64,000 bases of DNA from Micromonospora antibiotica (lineage in GTDB: Bacteria > Actinomycetota > Actinomycetes > Mycobacteriales > Micromonosporaceae), in the NCBI RefSeq assembly GCF_017599305.1, contig NZ_JAGFWR010000001.1:372001-436000 (forward strand). The letters are read 5' to 3'. How positions within the stretch are numbered: the stretch's first letter is position 1; each line of letters opens with the position of its first letter. The notes beneath the pieces are model-generated. The model did not search any database and was not told the origin of the DNA. It saw nothing but the letters and a program-made list of their open reading frames with translations. Below, one piece after another: positions 51,888 through 61,202 of this stretch. Position numbers and translations under genes: made by a program.

Positions 51888-52976
51888 ATGACGGGGCGAA
51901 GTGGACGACTTGACGGCCAGGTTCCCGCCGACGCCGGGGACCACGACGACAACGGCCGGAATCATGCGGGCGTTGCCCGGGACCACGACGGCGAGGGCGG
52001 CGGACACGACGGCGAGGGCGGGGATCACGACGGCGAGAGCCGGCACCGCGAATTCGTCGCTGACCTGGCCCGGCTCCGGCGCGAGGCCGGGCAACCGTCG
52101 CTCCGGAAGATGTCCGCGACCGCGCACTACTCGCACACCGCGCTGGCGGGTGTGCTGTCCGGGGCCCGCCTGCCGTCGCTGGAGCTGACCATGGCGTTCG
52201 TCCGGGCCTGCGGCGGTGACGAGGCGGCCTGGCGGGCCCGCTGGCACCGGGAGGCCGGCTCGGGGCCGCCGCAACCGGGCTCGCAGCCGGCGGGGTCGCA
52301 GCCGGCGGGGTCGGAGCCGGCGGGGTTGCAGCAGCCGGGGTCGCAGCCGGCGGGGTCGGAGCCGGCGGGGTTGCAGCAGCCGGGGGTCTCGACACCGCGA
52401 CGGCCGGTGACGCGACGGCCGGCGGTGCCCCGGTGGGCGCTGGCCGCGACGGCAGGGCTGACCGTGCTCCTCGCCGGCTCGATCGTGCCGCTGCTGGTCG
52501 ACGCGCGCTCCCACCCGAACCGGCAGGCCGAGCGACCCGTGGACACGTCGCTCCCGGCACCCGCCGCCGCTCCTCCGACCGACGGGGCCGACCCGCAGGA
52601 GGAACGCTGCCAGGTCGACGCGGTCAGCGCGGAAACCGTCCCGGTCCCGGACCCCGACCCGAAACAGCCGCCCTACGGGAGCCTGACGCTGCGCTACTCG
52701 CCGCGCTGCCGGGCCGCCTGGCCGCTGTTCGTCTCCACCGAGCGGGTCCCGACCGGGGCGACAGTCCGGCTGTCGGCCACCCGCCCGTCCGACGGGGCGG
52801 TCACCCGGTTCGACTACCCGTTCATGGTCAAGCGCCAGGTGTACAGCGTGTTCGGCAACGTCCTGCGGACCACCCCGGGGTGCGTGTCCGTCACCGTCGA
52901 CATCACCGCGGCGGACAACCGCAGCGTGCTGGCGAGCGCGCGGACCCCCTGCGTACGACCCGACGCCCGGACATGA
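51888..52976 (+). CDS. HTH protein with single TM anchor and DUF2690 domain
   Basis: This 362-residue protein has an acidic His/Asp/Gly-repeat N-terminus (DHDGEGG units, about 20-50). An XRE-type HTH follows (about 55-115: FVADLARLRREAGQPSLRKMSATAHYSHTALAGVLSG). A Pro/Ser/Gln repeat linker (QPAGS units) comes next, then a membrane helix (about 188-208) and an extracytoplasmic DUF2690-like domain with paired Cys. It is probably a membrane-bound regulator linked to cell-wall state. The ATG at 51888 is chosen for its AGGGCCC leader. It is divergent from the hydrolase genes. Confidence 0.8.
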   Translation: MTGRSGRLDGQVPADAGDHDDNGRNHAGVARDHDGEGGGHDGEGGDHDGESRHREFVADLARLRREAGQPSLRKMSATAHYSHTALAGVLSGARLPSLELTMAFVRACGGDEAAWRARWHREAGSGPPQPGSQPAGSQPAGSEPAGLQQPGSQPAGSEPAGLQQPGVSTPRRPVTRRPAVPRWALAATAGLTVLLAGSIVPLLVDARSHPNRQAERPVDTSLPAPAAAPPTDGADPQEERCQVDAVSAETVPVPDPDPKQPPYGSLTLRYSPRCRAAWPLFVSTERVPTGATVRLSATRPSDGAVTRFDYPFMVKRQVYSVFGNVLRTTPGCVSVTVDITAADNRSVLASARTPCVRPDART

Positions 52977-53009
52977 CACCGCCCTCCGCGCCGGGCGCGG
53001 AGGGCGGTG
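52977..53009. terminator. Convergent terminator after the DUF2690 gene
   Basis: A 16-bp inverted repeat (arms 52977-52992 and 52994-53009) starts directly after the stop codon, between convergent genes. Confidence 0.8.
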
Positions 53010-53021
53010 CTGGCTCGTCGG

Positions 53022-53234
53022 TCAGACGTGCTGGGTCTCGGTCGTCGAGGGGTGCAGCTCGGCGGTGGTCTCCGTGACGAACCGGCCGGTGCTCGCGCTG
53101 CGGTGGACCTCCTGGTCCCCGCCGCCACCGACCTGCTCGGTGGTGGTGTGCCGGGGGTCCCGCTCGGTGGTGCTCTCCTTGACGAACCGGCCGCTGCGAG
53201 CGCTGCGGTCGACCTCGTTCTCGTTGCCTGCCAT
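53022..53234 (-). CDS. Small protein with duplicated SGRFV/TGRFV motif
   Basis: This 70-residue protein carries two copies of a motif: VDRSARSGRFVKEST and VHRSASTGRFVTETT, each followed by HTT/TTE. It has no membrane segment or known family; similar short proteins with TGRFV repeats are seen in actinomycetes. The ATG at 53234 has GAGGAGG upstream. Function unknown. Confidence 0.7.
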   Translation of the reverse strand: MAGNENEVDRSARSGRFVKESTTERDPRHTTTEQVGGGGDQEVHRSASTGRFVTETTAELHPSTTETQHV

Positions 53235-53300
53235 GGGGGTTACCTCCTCGGGCCACGTCACTGTGCCCCATAGACTGCCCAGCCCACAGCGCCCGAAACA

Positions 53301-53338
53301 CCGACGGCGGGGCACGGTCCACCGTGCCCCGCCGTCGG
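53301..53338. terminator. Terminator after the large disordered membrane protein gene
   Basis: A perfect 18-bp inverted repeat (arms 53301-53318 and 53321-53338) with a CC centre lies 8 bp after the leftward gene's stop at 53346. Confidence 0.82.
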
Positions 53339-53345
53339 TACGCCG

Positions 53346-56222
53346 TTACTGGCCGGCCGGCTTCAGGCAGAGCACCCGGTCGACCCCGCCGCCCGGCAGC
53401 ACCACGTGCGGCTGGGTCGGATCGGTGCACTTCTCCTTGGCGTCCACCTTGGACACCACCGTGAAGGCACCCGGTTCGTTGCAGCCCGCCGCGCTCGCGT
53501 TCTCACCGGACTGCTTGACGCAGGAGCCGACGGCCGGGTTGAAGGGAGCCGGCCCGTCGTCCGAGCCGATCTTGCCGAGGAGCATCAGCAGGCCCAACGG
53601 GACGGCCAGGATCAGCACCGCCACGATCAGCACCAGGGCGAGCACCCGTCCGTTGCGTACCTTCGGGGCGGGCTGCTCGGCCTTCTGCTCCGGCTCCGGG
53701 TCCGGCTTGAACGCGTCGAAACGCCCCTGCTCCGATTCCGCCGGCCAACTGGCGGTACCGGACTGCTGACCAGCCGGTGCGGACTGCTGACCGGCGGCCG
53801 GGAACTGCTGACCGGCGGGCGGGAACGGGGAGGCGTACCCGCCGTGCGCGGGGTCGTGCGCCGGGTGGCCGTAGCCCGGCACGGGTGCGGCACCGGCCGG
53901 TGCGCCGCTGGTCGGGCCGGCACCGTACGGCTCGGCCGGCCGGTCCGTCGGCCCGTGCGGGCGGGTGCCGTTCATCGGCCGGTTGCTGCCGGCCGGGTCG
54001 GCGAAGGCCGGGATGCCGCCACCGAACGCGGGCGGGGCGGCCGGCGGCGCGGACGAGGGCGCGTCGGCACCGAAACCGTGCGCCCGGTCCTGACCGTCGA
54101 ACCGGGACCGCTCCGGACCGTCGAACCGGGTCCGGTCCTGGTCGTCGAAGCGGGGGCGTTCCGGCTCGTCGAACCGGGGCTGCTCGGCACCGTCGAACCG
54201 GCTGCGGTCCTGGTCGGCGAAGCGGGGGTCGTGCTCGGGCCGGTGGTCGTCGTGCTCCGGGGTCTCCTCCGCAGGCTCCGGGCGGGCCGGTCGCCCGTAC
54301 ACCCGGGGCTGCGGAACCGCCGGACCACCCGGACGGGCCCCCTGGTCGCTGGGGGGGACGACCCGGCTGGCCATGGGTACCGAGGCGCTGGCGGAGGCCC
54401 GGCCGACAGCACCGGCCTCCCCGGCGTCGGCGGCCGGCACCTGGGCGCGACCGGCGCCGGCGCTCTCGGCCTCGGGGGCGAGTCGCTGGGCGGGCAGTGC
54501 CGGACCGGCCGACAACTGCGGCTGCTCCGGCGCACCCCAGGCCGCTGCCTCACGGCCGTGCGGCGACTGCTCGGCGGGCCCACCGAACGCGGCCGGCGGG
54601 ACGTAGTCGGCGGGCGGCGCGGCGGCCAGGCTCGCCCCGGGGACGCGCTGCTCCTGCGGCGGGAGCGGCACCGCGTTGGCCGGTGAGATGCCGGGGGCCG
54701 GCCCTGGCTGGTAGATCGGCTGGTCCTCGTTGCGCCGGGGCTCCCACGCCCCCTCGGCGGGCTGGCCGGCGGGCTCGGGGTGGCCCCACGCCTGCCCGGG
54801 CGCCCACGGCTCGGCGTCCGGCACGACCGGGCGCTCGACACCCGTCCGCTGTGGCGGGTGGTGGTCACCGGCGGCACCGCCCCAGGCGGGGGGGCCGTCG
54901 GGTGCGGACACCGACGCGGACGCCCGCCCCGGCAACTCCGGGGGCGTCCAGGCCCCGGGCTCCGGGCGGTCCTCCCGGGAGGGTACGGCGGCGGCACCCC
55001 GGGTGCCGGCCTGTGGTGCCGGCCACTCCTGGCCCGGTGCCGGGTCGTCCTGTTCGGTGCGGGGCGGGGCCCCGGCGGGCCAGGCATCGAGGGCGGGCTG
55101 CTCGCGGCGGCCCTCCCAGCGGGCCGTGGCGGGCTCTTCCGGTGCCCCCCACGACGGCTGCCGGTCCTCCTGCGACCCGTTCGACCAGTCACCGGGACGA
55201 CCGGCGTCGTCCGGTCCGGACCGGTTGGCGGACCAGCCGCCGGAGCGGGCCGGATCGTCCTCGGTGGACCAGCCCTCGGCACCCGGTGCGGTGCCCGGCG
55301 ACGCGTGGCCGCCCGGGTGTCCACCGGTCTCCGGCTGCGGCCACCCCGCCTGGTTCGTGGGCTCCGGCTGGGCCGGTACGGGCACCGAGGCCCGACCGGC
55401 GGAGCGGTGCGCCTCGTCGGGGTGCGCCGGAGCACTGGTCGCCCAGCCGCCGGAGTTGCCCGGCCCGTCCTGCGGGTCGGCCGGCCAGCCACCCCGCGCC
55501 GGATCGGCCCCGGCCCGGTCCTCGGCCGGCCAGCCGTTACCCCGGGCGGCGTCGCCCGGCCAGCCGTTGGTGCCCGCCGCCTCGTCCCGCTGTGGTGCGG
55601 GCGCGGTACCCCAGCCGTTGGTGCCGGGGGCTGCTTCCTGCTGCGCGGCCTCCTGGCCCGCCCAGCCGGCGGGCGAGGTCGGGGCCGGATCGGCCGGAGT
55701 GGACCAGCCACCGCCCGCCGGCTTGTCGGGCTGCGGCACCCGGGCGGCACCCCGGGCACCGGCGTCGGACTGCGCCCAGGCCGGGGCGGGCTGCTCGGAC
55801 TGCGCCCACGCGGGCTGCGGAGTGGACTCGGCGTTTCCGGCGGCCGGTGCGGGCGCGGTTGCCCAGGCGGGCTGCTCCGGCTGTCCGGCCCAGGCGGGCT
55901 GCGACGGGCCGGCCGGTGGGGTCCACGCCTCGGTGGGCGGTGACTGCCGGGCCGGCGGGGCCCACGCCTCGGTGGGTTCGGACTGTTGCGGAGCCTGCGC
56001 GCCACCCCAGGCCGCCGGTGGGGCGGGGGGTGTCCAGGACGGACCGGTCGGGTTGGCCCGGCCGGTGGGGGGTGGTGGCGCCCAGCCGAGGTCGGGCGTG
56101 GCGGGGGTGCCGTACCCGGGGTCCTGCTGCGGCTGTCGGTCGCCGTACGGCACCGGTCCGCCGGAGCCCGGCGGCACCTCGTCCGGCTCCTGGCCGGGGC
56201 GGTGCTGGCCCTCGGACGTCAT
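53346..56222 (-). CDS. Very large disordered membrane protein with short Cys-rich C-terminal domain
   Basis: This 958-residue protein is Pro, Ala, Trp, Gln and Gly-rich for about 860 residues, with local repeats such as RFDEPERPRFDDQDR. One membrane helix (VLALVLIVAVLILAVPLGLL) lies near residue 880. A final extracytoplasmic domain has Cys residues in GSCVKQSG, AAGCNEPGAF, DAKEKC and RVLCLKP. That domain resembles the LppU/SCO3897 C-terminal domain. The ATG at 56222 is used; an upstream extension is not conserved. No catalytic domain is visible. A scaffold-like role at the membrane is possible. Confidence 0.75.
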   Translation of the reverse strand: MTSEGQHRPGQEPDEVPPGSGGPVPYGDRQPQQDPGYGTPATPDLGWAPPPPTGRANPTGPSWTPPAPPAAWGGAQAPQQSEPTEAWAPPARQSPPTEAWTPPAGPSQPAWAGQPEQPAWATAPAPAAGNAESTPQPAWAQSEQPAPAWAQSDAGARGAARVPQPDKPAGGGWSTPADPAPTSPAGWAGQEAAQQEAAPGTNGWGTAPAPQRDEAAGTNGWPGDAARGNGWPAEDRAGADPARGGWPADPQDGPGNSGGWATSAPAHPDEAHRSAGRASVPVPAQPEPTNQAGWPQPETGGHPGGHASPGTAPGAEGWSTEDDPARSGGWSANRSGPDDAGRPGDWSNGSQEDRQPSWGAPEEPATARWEGRREQPALDAWPAGAPPRTEQDDPAPGQEWPAPQAGTRGAAAVPSREDRPEPGAWTPPELPGRASASVSAPDGPPAWGGAAGDHHPPQRTGVERPVVPDAEPWAPGQAWGHPEPAGQPAEGAWEPRRNEDQPIYQPGPAPGISPANAVPLPPQEQRVPGASLAAAPPADYVPPAAFGGPAEQSPHGREAAAWGAPEQPQLSAGPALPAQRLAPEAESAGAGRAQVPAADAGEAGAVGRASASASVPMASRVVPPSDQGARPGGPAVPQPRVYGRPARPEPAEETPEHDDHRPEHDPRFADQDRSRFDGAEQPRFDEPERPRFDDQDRTRFDGPERSRFDGQDRAHGFGADAPSSAPPAAPPAFGGGIPAFADPAGSNRPMNGTRPHGPTDRPAEPYGAGPTSGAPAGAAPVPGYGHPAHDPAHGGYASPFPPAGQQFPAAGQQSAPAGQQSGTASWPAESEQGRFDAFKPDPEPEQKAEQPAPKVRNGRVLALVLIVAVLILAVPLGLLMLLGKIGSDDGPAPFNPAVGSCVKQSGENASAAGCNEPGAFTVVSKVDAKEKCTDPTQPHVVLPGGGVDRVLCLKPAGQ

Positions 56223-56498
56223 GGGTGCGCCTCCTCCATCACATGTCGGCCGCCGATGCCGTCCGTCCGGTCGGCCGTGTCGCCGGTGCCCGGCGGGTCG
56301 GCCGTGCGGGCTCCCCGCACGGTATCCGGTTCGCGCGCGTGGCACCCAGGGAGCACCGGCCGTCACTCCACGTCACCGGGCGGTGTCGATCGGCATCCAT
56401 CGGGCGCGATCGGTGCCCAGGTCGGCGGTTGGCGACCGGAACCACCGTACCGGGCGTCATGGCGAGGGGGAATCCCGGTCTCAGGGGGTTGAGAACGC

Positions 56499-56531
56499 CG
56501 ACGACCCGCCCGGGGCCCGGGCGGGTCGTCG
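56499..56531. terminator. Terminator after the 45-residue gene
   Basis: A 16-bp inverted repeat (arms 56499-56514 and 56516-56531) lies about 34 bp past the leftward stop at 56565. Confidence 0.75.
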
Positions 56532-56564
56532 ATCTGGAGGAGGGGGAGAAAAGTCGGTGTGGCG

Positions 56565-56702
56565 TCAGCTCAGGTGACGCTGGGCGATCGCGAGGATCTC
56601 CTCGCGGACCGCGGGCGAGTTGGCGGAGCGCAGCGCGTGCTCGATGGCACGGGCCCGACGGGTGGCGTCACGACGGGTGCGGATTCGCTCGATCATGCTC
56701 AT
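56565..56702 (-). CDS. Small 45-residue actinobacterial protein
   Basis: This protein begins MSMIERIRTRRDATRRARAIE and is basic and helical throughout (ALRSANSPAVREEILAIAQ). Similar short proteins occur in Micromonospora; the function is unknown. The ATG at 56702 is preceded by AAGGAAAG, and a terminator follows the stop. The upstream part of the longer frame lacks support. Confidence 0.7.
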   Translation of the reverse strand: MSMIERIRTRRDATRRARAIEHALRSANSPAVREEILAIAQRHLS

Positions 56703-56857
56703 GGTGTCTTTCCTTCGGCTATTCGGTTGTCGGCCCCTTGATGACTCCATTGAACACCCGCCGGCCGCCGATTGCCATCGATTATTAGGTGAGCTGCAAC
56801 ACGGGCCTAAGGATCGTAGGTCAGGGGGCGATCTGGGCCACTGTTTCTTCCCCCAAC

Positions 56858-56907
56858 GGCCACGGCCGGTGTGCCGGGTGTTCACCCTGGGCACACCGGC
56901 CGTGGCC
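56858..56907 (-). terminator. Terminator of the 2-oxoacid dehydrogenase operon
   Basis: A perfect 18-bp stem (arms 56858-56875 and 56890-56907) with a 14-nt loop ends 15 bp beyond the E2 stop at 56923. Confidence 0.85.
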
Positions 56908-56922
56908 GGAACGTCACCGGTC

Positions 56923-58434
56923 TCAGGTCCAGGCGAGCAACGCCGCCTCCGGGTCGGCGAGGAAGTCCCCGATGTCGCGCAGGAACTTCGAACCCAACTC
57001 GCCGTCGATGATCCGGTGGTCGAAGGAGAGCCCCAGGGTGGTCACCTGGCGTGGCTTGACCTTGCCCTTGTGCACCCACGGCATCTCGCGGACCGCACCG
57101 AAGGCCAGGATCGCCGACTCACCCGGAGGCAGGATCGGGGTGCCGGTGTCCACCCCGAACACCCCCACGTTGGTGATCGTCAGGGTGCCGCCGGACATGT
57201 CCGCCGGAGAGGTCCTCCCCGCCTTGGCCGTCTGCACCAGACCCGTCATCGCATCCGCCAGCTCACGCAGCGTGAGTCGACCGGCGTCCTTGATGTTCGG
57301 CACGATCAGGCCACGTTCGGTGGCCGCCGCGATACCGAGGTTGACGTACTCCTTGACGACGATCTCGTCACCGGCCCAGGTCGAATTGACCATCGGGTGC
57401 CGCCGGACCGCCAGCAGCACCGCCTTGGCGACCAGCAGCAACGGCGAGACCCGGACGTCCCGCCACTCCCGCCGCCCGCGCAGCCGGTCCAGCGCCTTCA
57501 TCGCCCGGGTCACGTCCACGGTCAGGAACTCCGTGACGTGCGGTGCGGTGAACGCCGAGCGGGACATGTTCTCGGCGGTGAGCCGACGTACCCCCTTGAC
57601 CGGGATGCGCTGCTCGCGGTCCGCGCCGAAGCTCGCGGCCGAGGTGGCCGGCGACGTCGCCGCCAGCGGCTCGGCCACCGCCGTGCTCCCGTCCACCGCC
57701 CGCTGTACGTCCGCACGGGTGATCGACCCGAGCGGACCCGACCCGGTCACCGTGGCCAGGTCGACCCCGAGGTCCTTGGCGAACTTGCGCACCGGCGGCT
57801 TCGCCAGCACCGGGCCGGCGACCCGGCCGTTGCCGTTCACCGTCGGCGCGACCGGCGCCGCAGCGACCGGCGCCGCAGCGACCGGAGCCGCAGCCACCGG
57901 CGCGACCGGAGCCGGCGTCGTGACCTGGGCCGGCCCGGTCGGCCGGGGGCTGGTGTCAGGTTGCCGGGGCGGGCCGTCCCTGCGCTGCCGACGCTTGGCC
58001 GGCGCGTTGCGCGGGCCGTAACCGACCAGCACGGCGGTACGCCCACCCGGGGCGACCCCACCGATCAGACCCGGCTCGACCATGCCCTCGGCGGGCGCGA
58101 CCTGCACCGCCGCCAACGAAGCGGCCGACGGGGTGGGCAGGTCCGCCGACGCGGCGGCGGTCGTCGACTCCGGCACCGGCCCGGCACCCGGGTCGGTGTC
58201 GATCGCGATGATCGGGGTGCCGACCTCGACCGTGCTCCCCTCCGGGTGGAAGATCGACCGCACCTCACCGGCCCACTTCGCCGGGATCTCCACGGCCGCC
58301 TTGGCCGTCTCCACCTCGACGATCGGCTGGTTCAGCTCGATGACGTCGCCCACCTTGACCAGCCAGGCGAGGATCTCCCCCTCGGTCAGACCCTCACCCA
58401 GGTCGGGCAGGTTGAACTCCTTGATCCGGGACAT
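56923..58434 (-). CDS. Dihydrolipoamide acyltransferase E2
   Basis: This 503-residue E2 has one lipoyl domain (about 5-80) with the lipoylated Lys in VEVETAKAAVEIP. A Pro/Ala linker follows with AAAPVAP repeats, then a peripheral subunit-binding domain (about 215-250: PPVRKFAKDLGVDLATVTGSGPLGSITRADV). The catalytic domain ends LSFDHRIIDGE, the acyltransferase His-Asp motif. It forms the core of a pyruvate or branched-chain 2-oxoacid dehydrogenase. The ATG at 58434 is 5 bp after the E1beta stop. It is the last gene of the operon. Confidence 0.92.
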   Translation of the reverse strand: MSRIKEFNLPDLGEGLTEGEILAWLVKVGDVIELNQPIVEVETAKAAVEIPAKWAGEVRSIFHPEGSTVEVGTPIIAIDTDPGAGPVPESTTAAASADLPTPSAASLAAVQVAPAEGMVEPGLIGGVAPGGRTAVLVGYGPRNAPAKRRQRRDGPPRQPDTSPRPTGPAQVTTPAPVAPVAAAPVAAAPVAAAPVAPTVNGNGRVAGPVLAKPPVRKFAKDLGVDLATVTGSGPLGSITRADVQRAVDGSTAVAEPLAATSPATSAASFGADREQRIPVKGVRRLTAENMSRSAFTAPHVTEFLTVDVTRAMKALDRLRGRREWRDVRVSPLLLVAKAVLLAVRRHPMVNSTWAGDEIVVKEYVNLGIAAATERGLIVPNIKDAGRLTLRELADAMTGLVQTAKAGRTSPADMSGGTLTITNVGVFGVDTGTPILPPGESAILAFGAVREMPWVHKGKVKPRQVTTLGLSFDHRIIDGELGSKFLRDIGDFLADPEAALLAWT

Positions 58435-58439
58435 CGCGC

Positions 58440-59429
58440 TCACCAGCCGAAGGTGCGGTCGACGGCGTCGAGCACCCGGTCGAGGTCGGGCAGGTACTCC
58501 TCCTCCACCCGGCTGGCCGGGTAGGGGGTGTCGAAACCGGTGACCCGCAGCACCGGCGACTCCAGGGAGTAGAAACACTCCTCGGTGACCCGGGCCGCGA
58601 TCTCCGAGCCCAGCCCCAGGTTGCCCGGGGCCTCGTGGACGACCACGCACCGGCCGGTGCGCCGCACCGACTCGTAGACGGCGGTCAGGTCCAGCGGCGA
58701 GAGCGTACGCAGGTCGACGACCTCCAGCTCCCGGCCGTCCTCGGCGGCGGCGGTCGCCGCGTCCAGCGCGGTACGCACCATTGGCCCGTACGCCAACACG
58801 GTCGCGTCGGTGCCCGGCCGCACCACCCGGGCGGAGTGCAGCGGGTACGCCCCGGACAACGGGGCGTCCAGGTCGACCGGACCCTTCTCCCAGTAGCGCC
58901 GCTTCGGCTCCAGGAAGACGATCGGGTCGTCCGAGGCGATCGCCTGCTGGATCATCACGTACGCGTCCTGCGGATTGGCGCAGGTCACCACCTTCAGCCC
59001 GGCGGTGTGCGCGAAGTACGCCTCCGGCGACTCGGAGTGGTGCTCCACCGCGCCGATGCCCCCGCCGTAGGGGATCCGGATCACCATCGGGATGGTGACC
59101 TTGCCCTGCGAGCGGTAGTGCATCTTGGCCACCTGCGACACGATCTGGTCGTACGCCGGGTAGACGAAGCCGTCGAACTGGATCTCGCAGATCGGCCGGA
59201 AACCCCTGATGGCCAGGCCGACGGCGGTGCCGATGATGCCGGACTCGGCCAGCGGGGTGTCGATCACCCGCTGGTCGCCGAAGTCCTTCTGCAACCCGTC
59301 GGTGATCCGGAAGACGCCGCCGAGCTTGCCGACGTCCTCGCCCATGATGACGACCTTCGGGTCGTTCTCCAGGGCCCGGCGCAGACCGGTGTTGAGGGCC
59401 TTGCCGAGGGTGAGCGTCTCCGTGGCCAT
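58440..59429 (-). CDS. 2-oxoacid dehydrogenase E1 beta subunit
   Basis: This 329-residue protein has transketolase-fold features of E1beta: VVIMGEDVGKLGGVFRITDGLQ, LAESGIIGTAVGLAIRG, then YGGGIGAVEHHSESPEAYFAH. With E1alpha it performs thiamine-diphosphate-dependent decarboxylation and transfers the acyl group to the E2 lipoyl arm. The ATG at 59429 shares one base with the E1alpha stop. Confidence 0.93.
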   Translation of the reverse strand: MATETLTLGKALNTGLRRALENDPKVVIMGEDVGKLGGVFRITDGLQKDFGDQRVIDTPLAESGIIGTAVGLAIRGFRPICEIQFDGFVYPAYDQIVSQVAKMHYRSQGKVTIPMVIRIPYGGGIGAVEHHSESPEAYFAHTAGLKVVTCANPQDAYVMIQQAIASDDPIVFLEPKRRYWEKGPVDLDAPLSGAYPLHSARVVRPGTDATVLAYGPMVRTALDAATAAAEDGRELEVVDLRTLSPLDLTAVYESVRRTGRCVVVHEAPGNLGLGSEIAARVTEECFYSLESPVLRVTGFDTPYPASRVEEEYLPDLDRVLDAVDRTFGW

Positions 59430-60607
59430 CAGTGCGCGCTCCCCTCGAACGACTCCAGGTAGGTGCTGAACCGGGCCCGCTGGGCGTCCAACTCGGGCGA
59501 GCCGTGCGGGTAGACGTGGTCGAACATCGACACCGGGGCCGGGTCGGGCAGTTCGAGCACCCGTTCGCGCAGGTGCACCGCCTCGGCACGGGCCTGCTCG
59601 TCGACCTCGGCGAAGAACGCGTCGTCGGCGATCTGCTGCTTGTCGAGGAACGCCTTCATCCGGGCGATCGGGTCCTTGGCCTGCCAGGCCTCGACCTCAC
59701 TGGCGATCCGGTAACGGGTCGGGTCGTCCGAGGTGGTGTGCGCGCCCATCCGGTAGGTGTACGCCTCGATCAGGCTGGGGCCCTGGCCGAGCCGGGCGTT
59801 GTCCAGCGCATGCCGGGTCACCGCGTACGACGCGAGCACGTCGTTGCCGTCGACCCGGACACCGGGGAAGCCGAAACCGCCGGCCCGCCGGTAGAGCGGC
59901 ACCCGGGTCTGGCGTTCCAGCGGCTCGGAGATGGCGTACTGGTTGTTCTGGCAGAAGAAGACCAGCGGGGCGTTGAAGACGCTGGCCCAGACGAACGCCT
60001 CGTTGACGTCGCCCTGACTGGTGGCGCCGTCGCCGAAGTAGGCGATCACCGCCTCGCCGTCCTCGGTGCCGGTCTTGCCGTCCATGTGGACGCCCATCGC
60101 GTACCCGGTCGCGTGCAGGGTCTGCGCCCCGATGACGATCGTGTACATGTTGAACTTGAACTCGTTCGGGTCCCAGCCGCCCTGGTCGACGCCACGGAAC
60201 AGGCCGAGCGGCATGATCGGGTCGATGCCCCGGCAGTAGAGGACGCCGTGCTCCCGGTAGGTCGGGAAGGCCATGTCCTGGCTGCGCAGAGCCCGTCCGG
60301 AGCCGACCTGGGCCGCCTCCTGACCGAGCAGCGAGGCCCACAGGCCCAGCTCGCCCTGCCGCTGCAACGCGGTCGCCTCGGCGTCGAGCTTGCGGACCAG
60401 CACGAGGTCGCGGTAGAGGCCGCGGTACTCCTCGTCGGTGAAGTCGACGCGGTACTCGGTGCCGTCCGGGCCGGTCGCGCTCTCGATCCGCTCCCCGGTG
60501 GGGGTGAGCAGCTGTACGAGTTCCGGCTCAGCGGTCGCGGCGGCTCGCCGGGACCGGGGTGCGGCTCGCCGGCCGCGGCTGGAGACCGCAGGGTCGCCCT
60601 TTGCCAT
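59429..60607 (-). CDS. 2-oxoacid dehydrogenase E1 alpha subunit
   Basis: This 392-residue protein has a basic Ala/Arg-rich N-terminus and the thiamine-diphosphate motif GDGATSQGDVNEAFVWASVFNAPLVFFCQNN. The phosphorylation-loop-like RMGAHTTSDDPTRYR is also present. It is the first gene of the E1alpha-E1beta-E2 operon. Similar triads act on pyruvate or on branched-chain 2-oxoacids; the distinction cannot be made by eye. The ATG at 60607 has GGGAGAG upstream. No E3 gene is adjacent, so lipoamide dehydrogenase must come from elsewhere. Confidence 0.92.
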   Translation of the reverse strand: MAKGDPAVSSRGRRAAPRSRRAAATAEPELVQLLTPTGERIESATGPDGTEYRVDFTDEEYRGLYRDLVLVRKLDAEATALQRQGELGLWASLLGQEAAQVGSGRALRSQDMAFPTYREHGVLYCRGIDPIMPLGLFRGVDQGGWDPNEFKFNMYTIVIGAQTLHATGYAMGVHMDGKTGTEDGEAVIAYFGDGATSQGDVNEAFVWASVFNAPLVFFCQNNQYAISEPLERQTRVPLYRRAGGFGFPGVRVDGNDVLASYAVTRHALDNARLGQGPSLIEAYTYRMGAHTTSDDPTRYRIASEVEAWQAKDPIARMKAFLDKQQIADDAFFAEVDEQARAEAVHLRERVLELPDPAPVSMFDHVYPHGSPELDAQRARFSTYLESFEGSAH

Positions 60608-60947
60608 CCGTCTCTCCCTGTCGTGTCTGTGCCCGAGCCGGGGGGTCACCCGTCCGCGCACAACGTGCGCCGGCCCGGCTGTTGCCGGACTGGTTCCTGG
60701 CGGCCGTGCCTAGCCCCGGTGGGGGTTGCCGCACGACCTGAGCCGGATCCATGGGTCGAACCCGGTTCGGGAGCGTCGGCGAGCAGCCATGCCTGCCACG
60801 GGGTACGCGGAGGTGCGGCTGCGTTGCCGTCGTGCCTGAATGATTGCAGAGGAGGTGAGCGGCCCCACAGTATGGCCCTCCCGCCGGTGGCGACATGTCC
60901 GCTTGGTGACCCGTGGACTTTTTTGTCGCCGCGCCGGCCGCGCTGCG

Positions 60948-61008
60948 CCTGCGCCGCCCCGCGCCGCGCCGCCCCGCGCCGCGCCGCCCCGCGCCGCGCC
61001 GTGCCGGC
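60948..61008. repeat. 18-bp tandem repeat of CCGCCCCGCGCCG type
   Basis: About three and a half units of GCCGCCCCGCGCCGCGCC follow one another upstream of the mucin-like gene. No gene covers it. Confidence 0.85.
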
Positions 61009-61202
61009 CGCGCTGCCGGCGGGCGATCGTCGCCGGACCGGCCGGGTGACGGACTTTTTGTGTGTCGACACGCTGTGGTGCCTGGTGAACTGGGCGTCAC
61101 TGGGTCAAGCTGACCGGTATTGGTGGGCGTTTGGCGCATAATGTCCGTTCTGATCCGTGCTGCCCACCGGCGAACACGTCCAGGTCGACGAGGGAGTGTG
61201 CG

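Noticed and set aside
53777..56788. A 1003-residue Arg/Pro-rich rightward ORF
   Set aside because: It is antisense to the disordered membrane protein gene; every frame is open here because of GC content.
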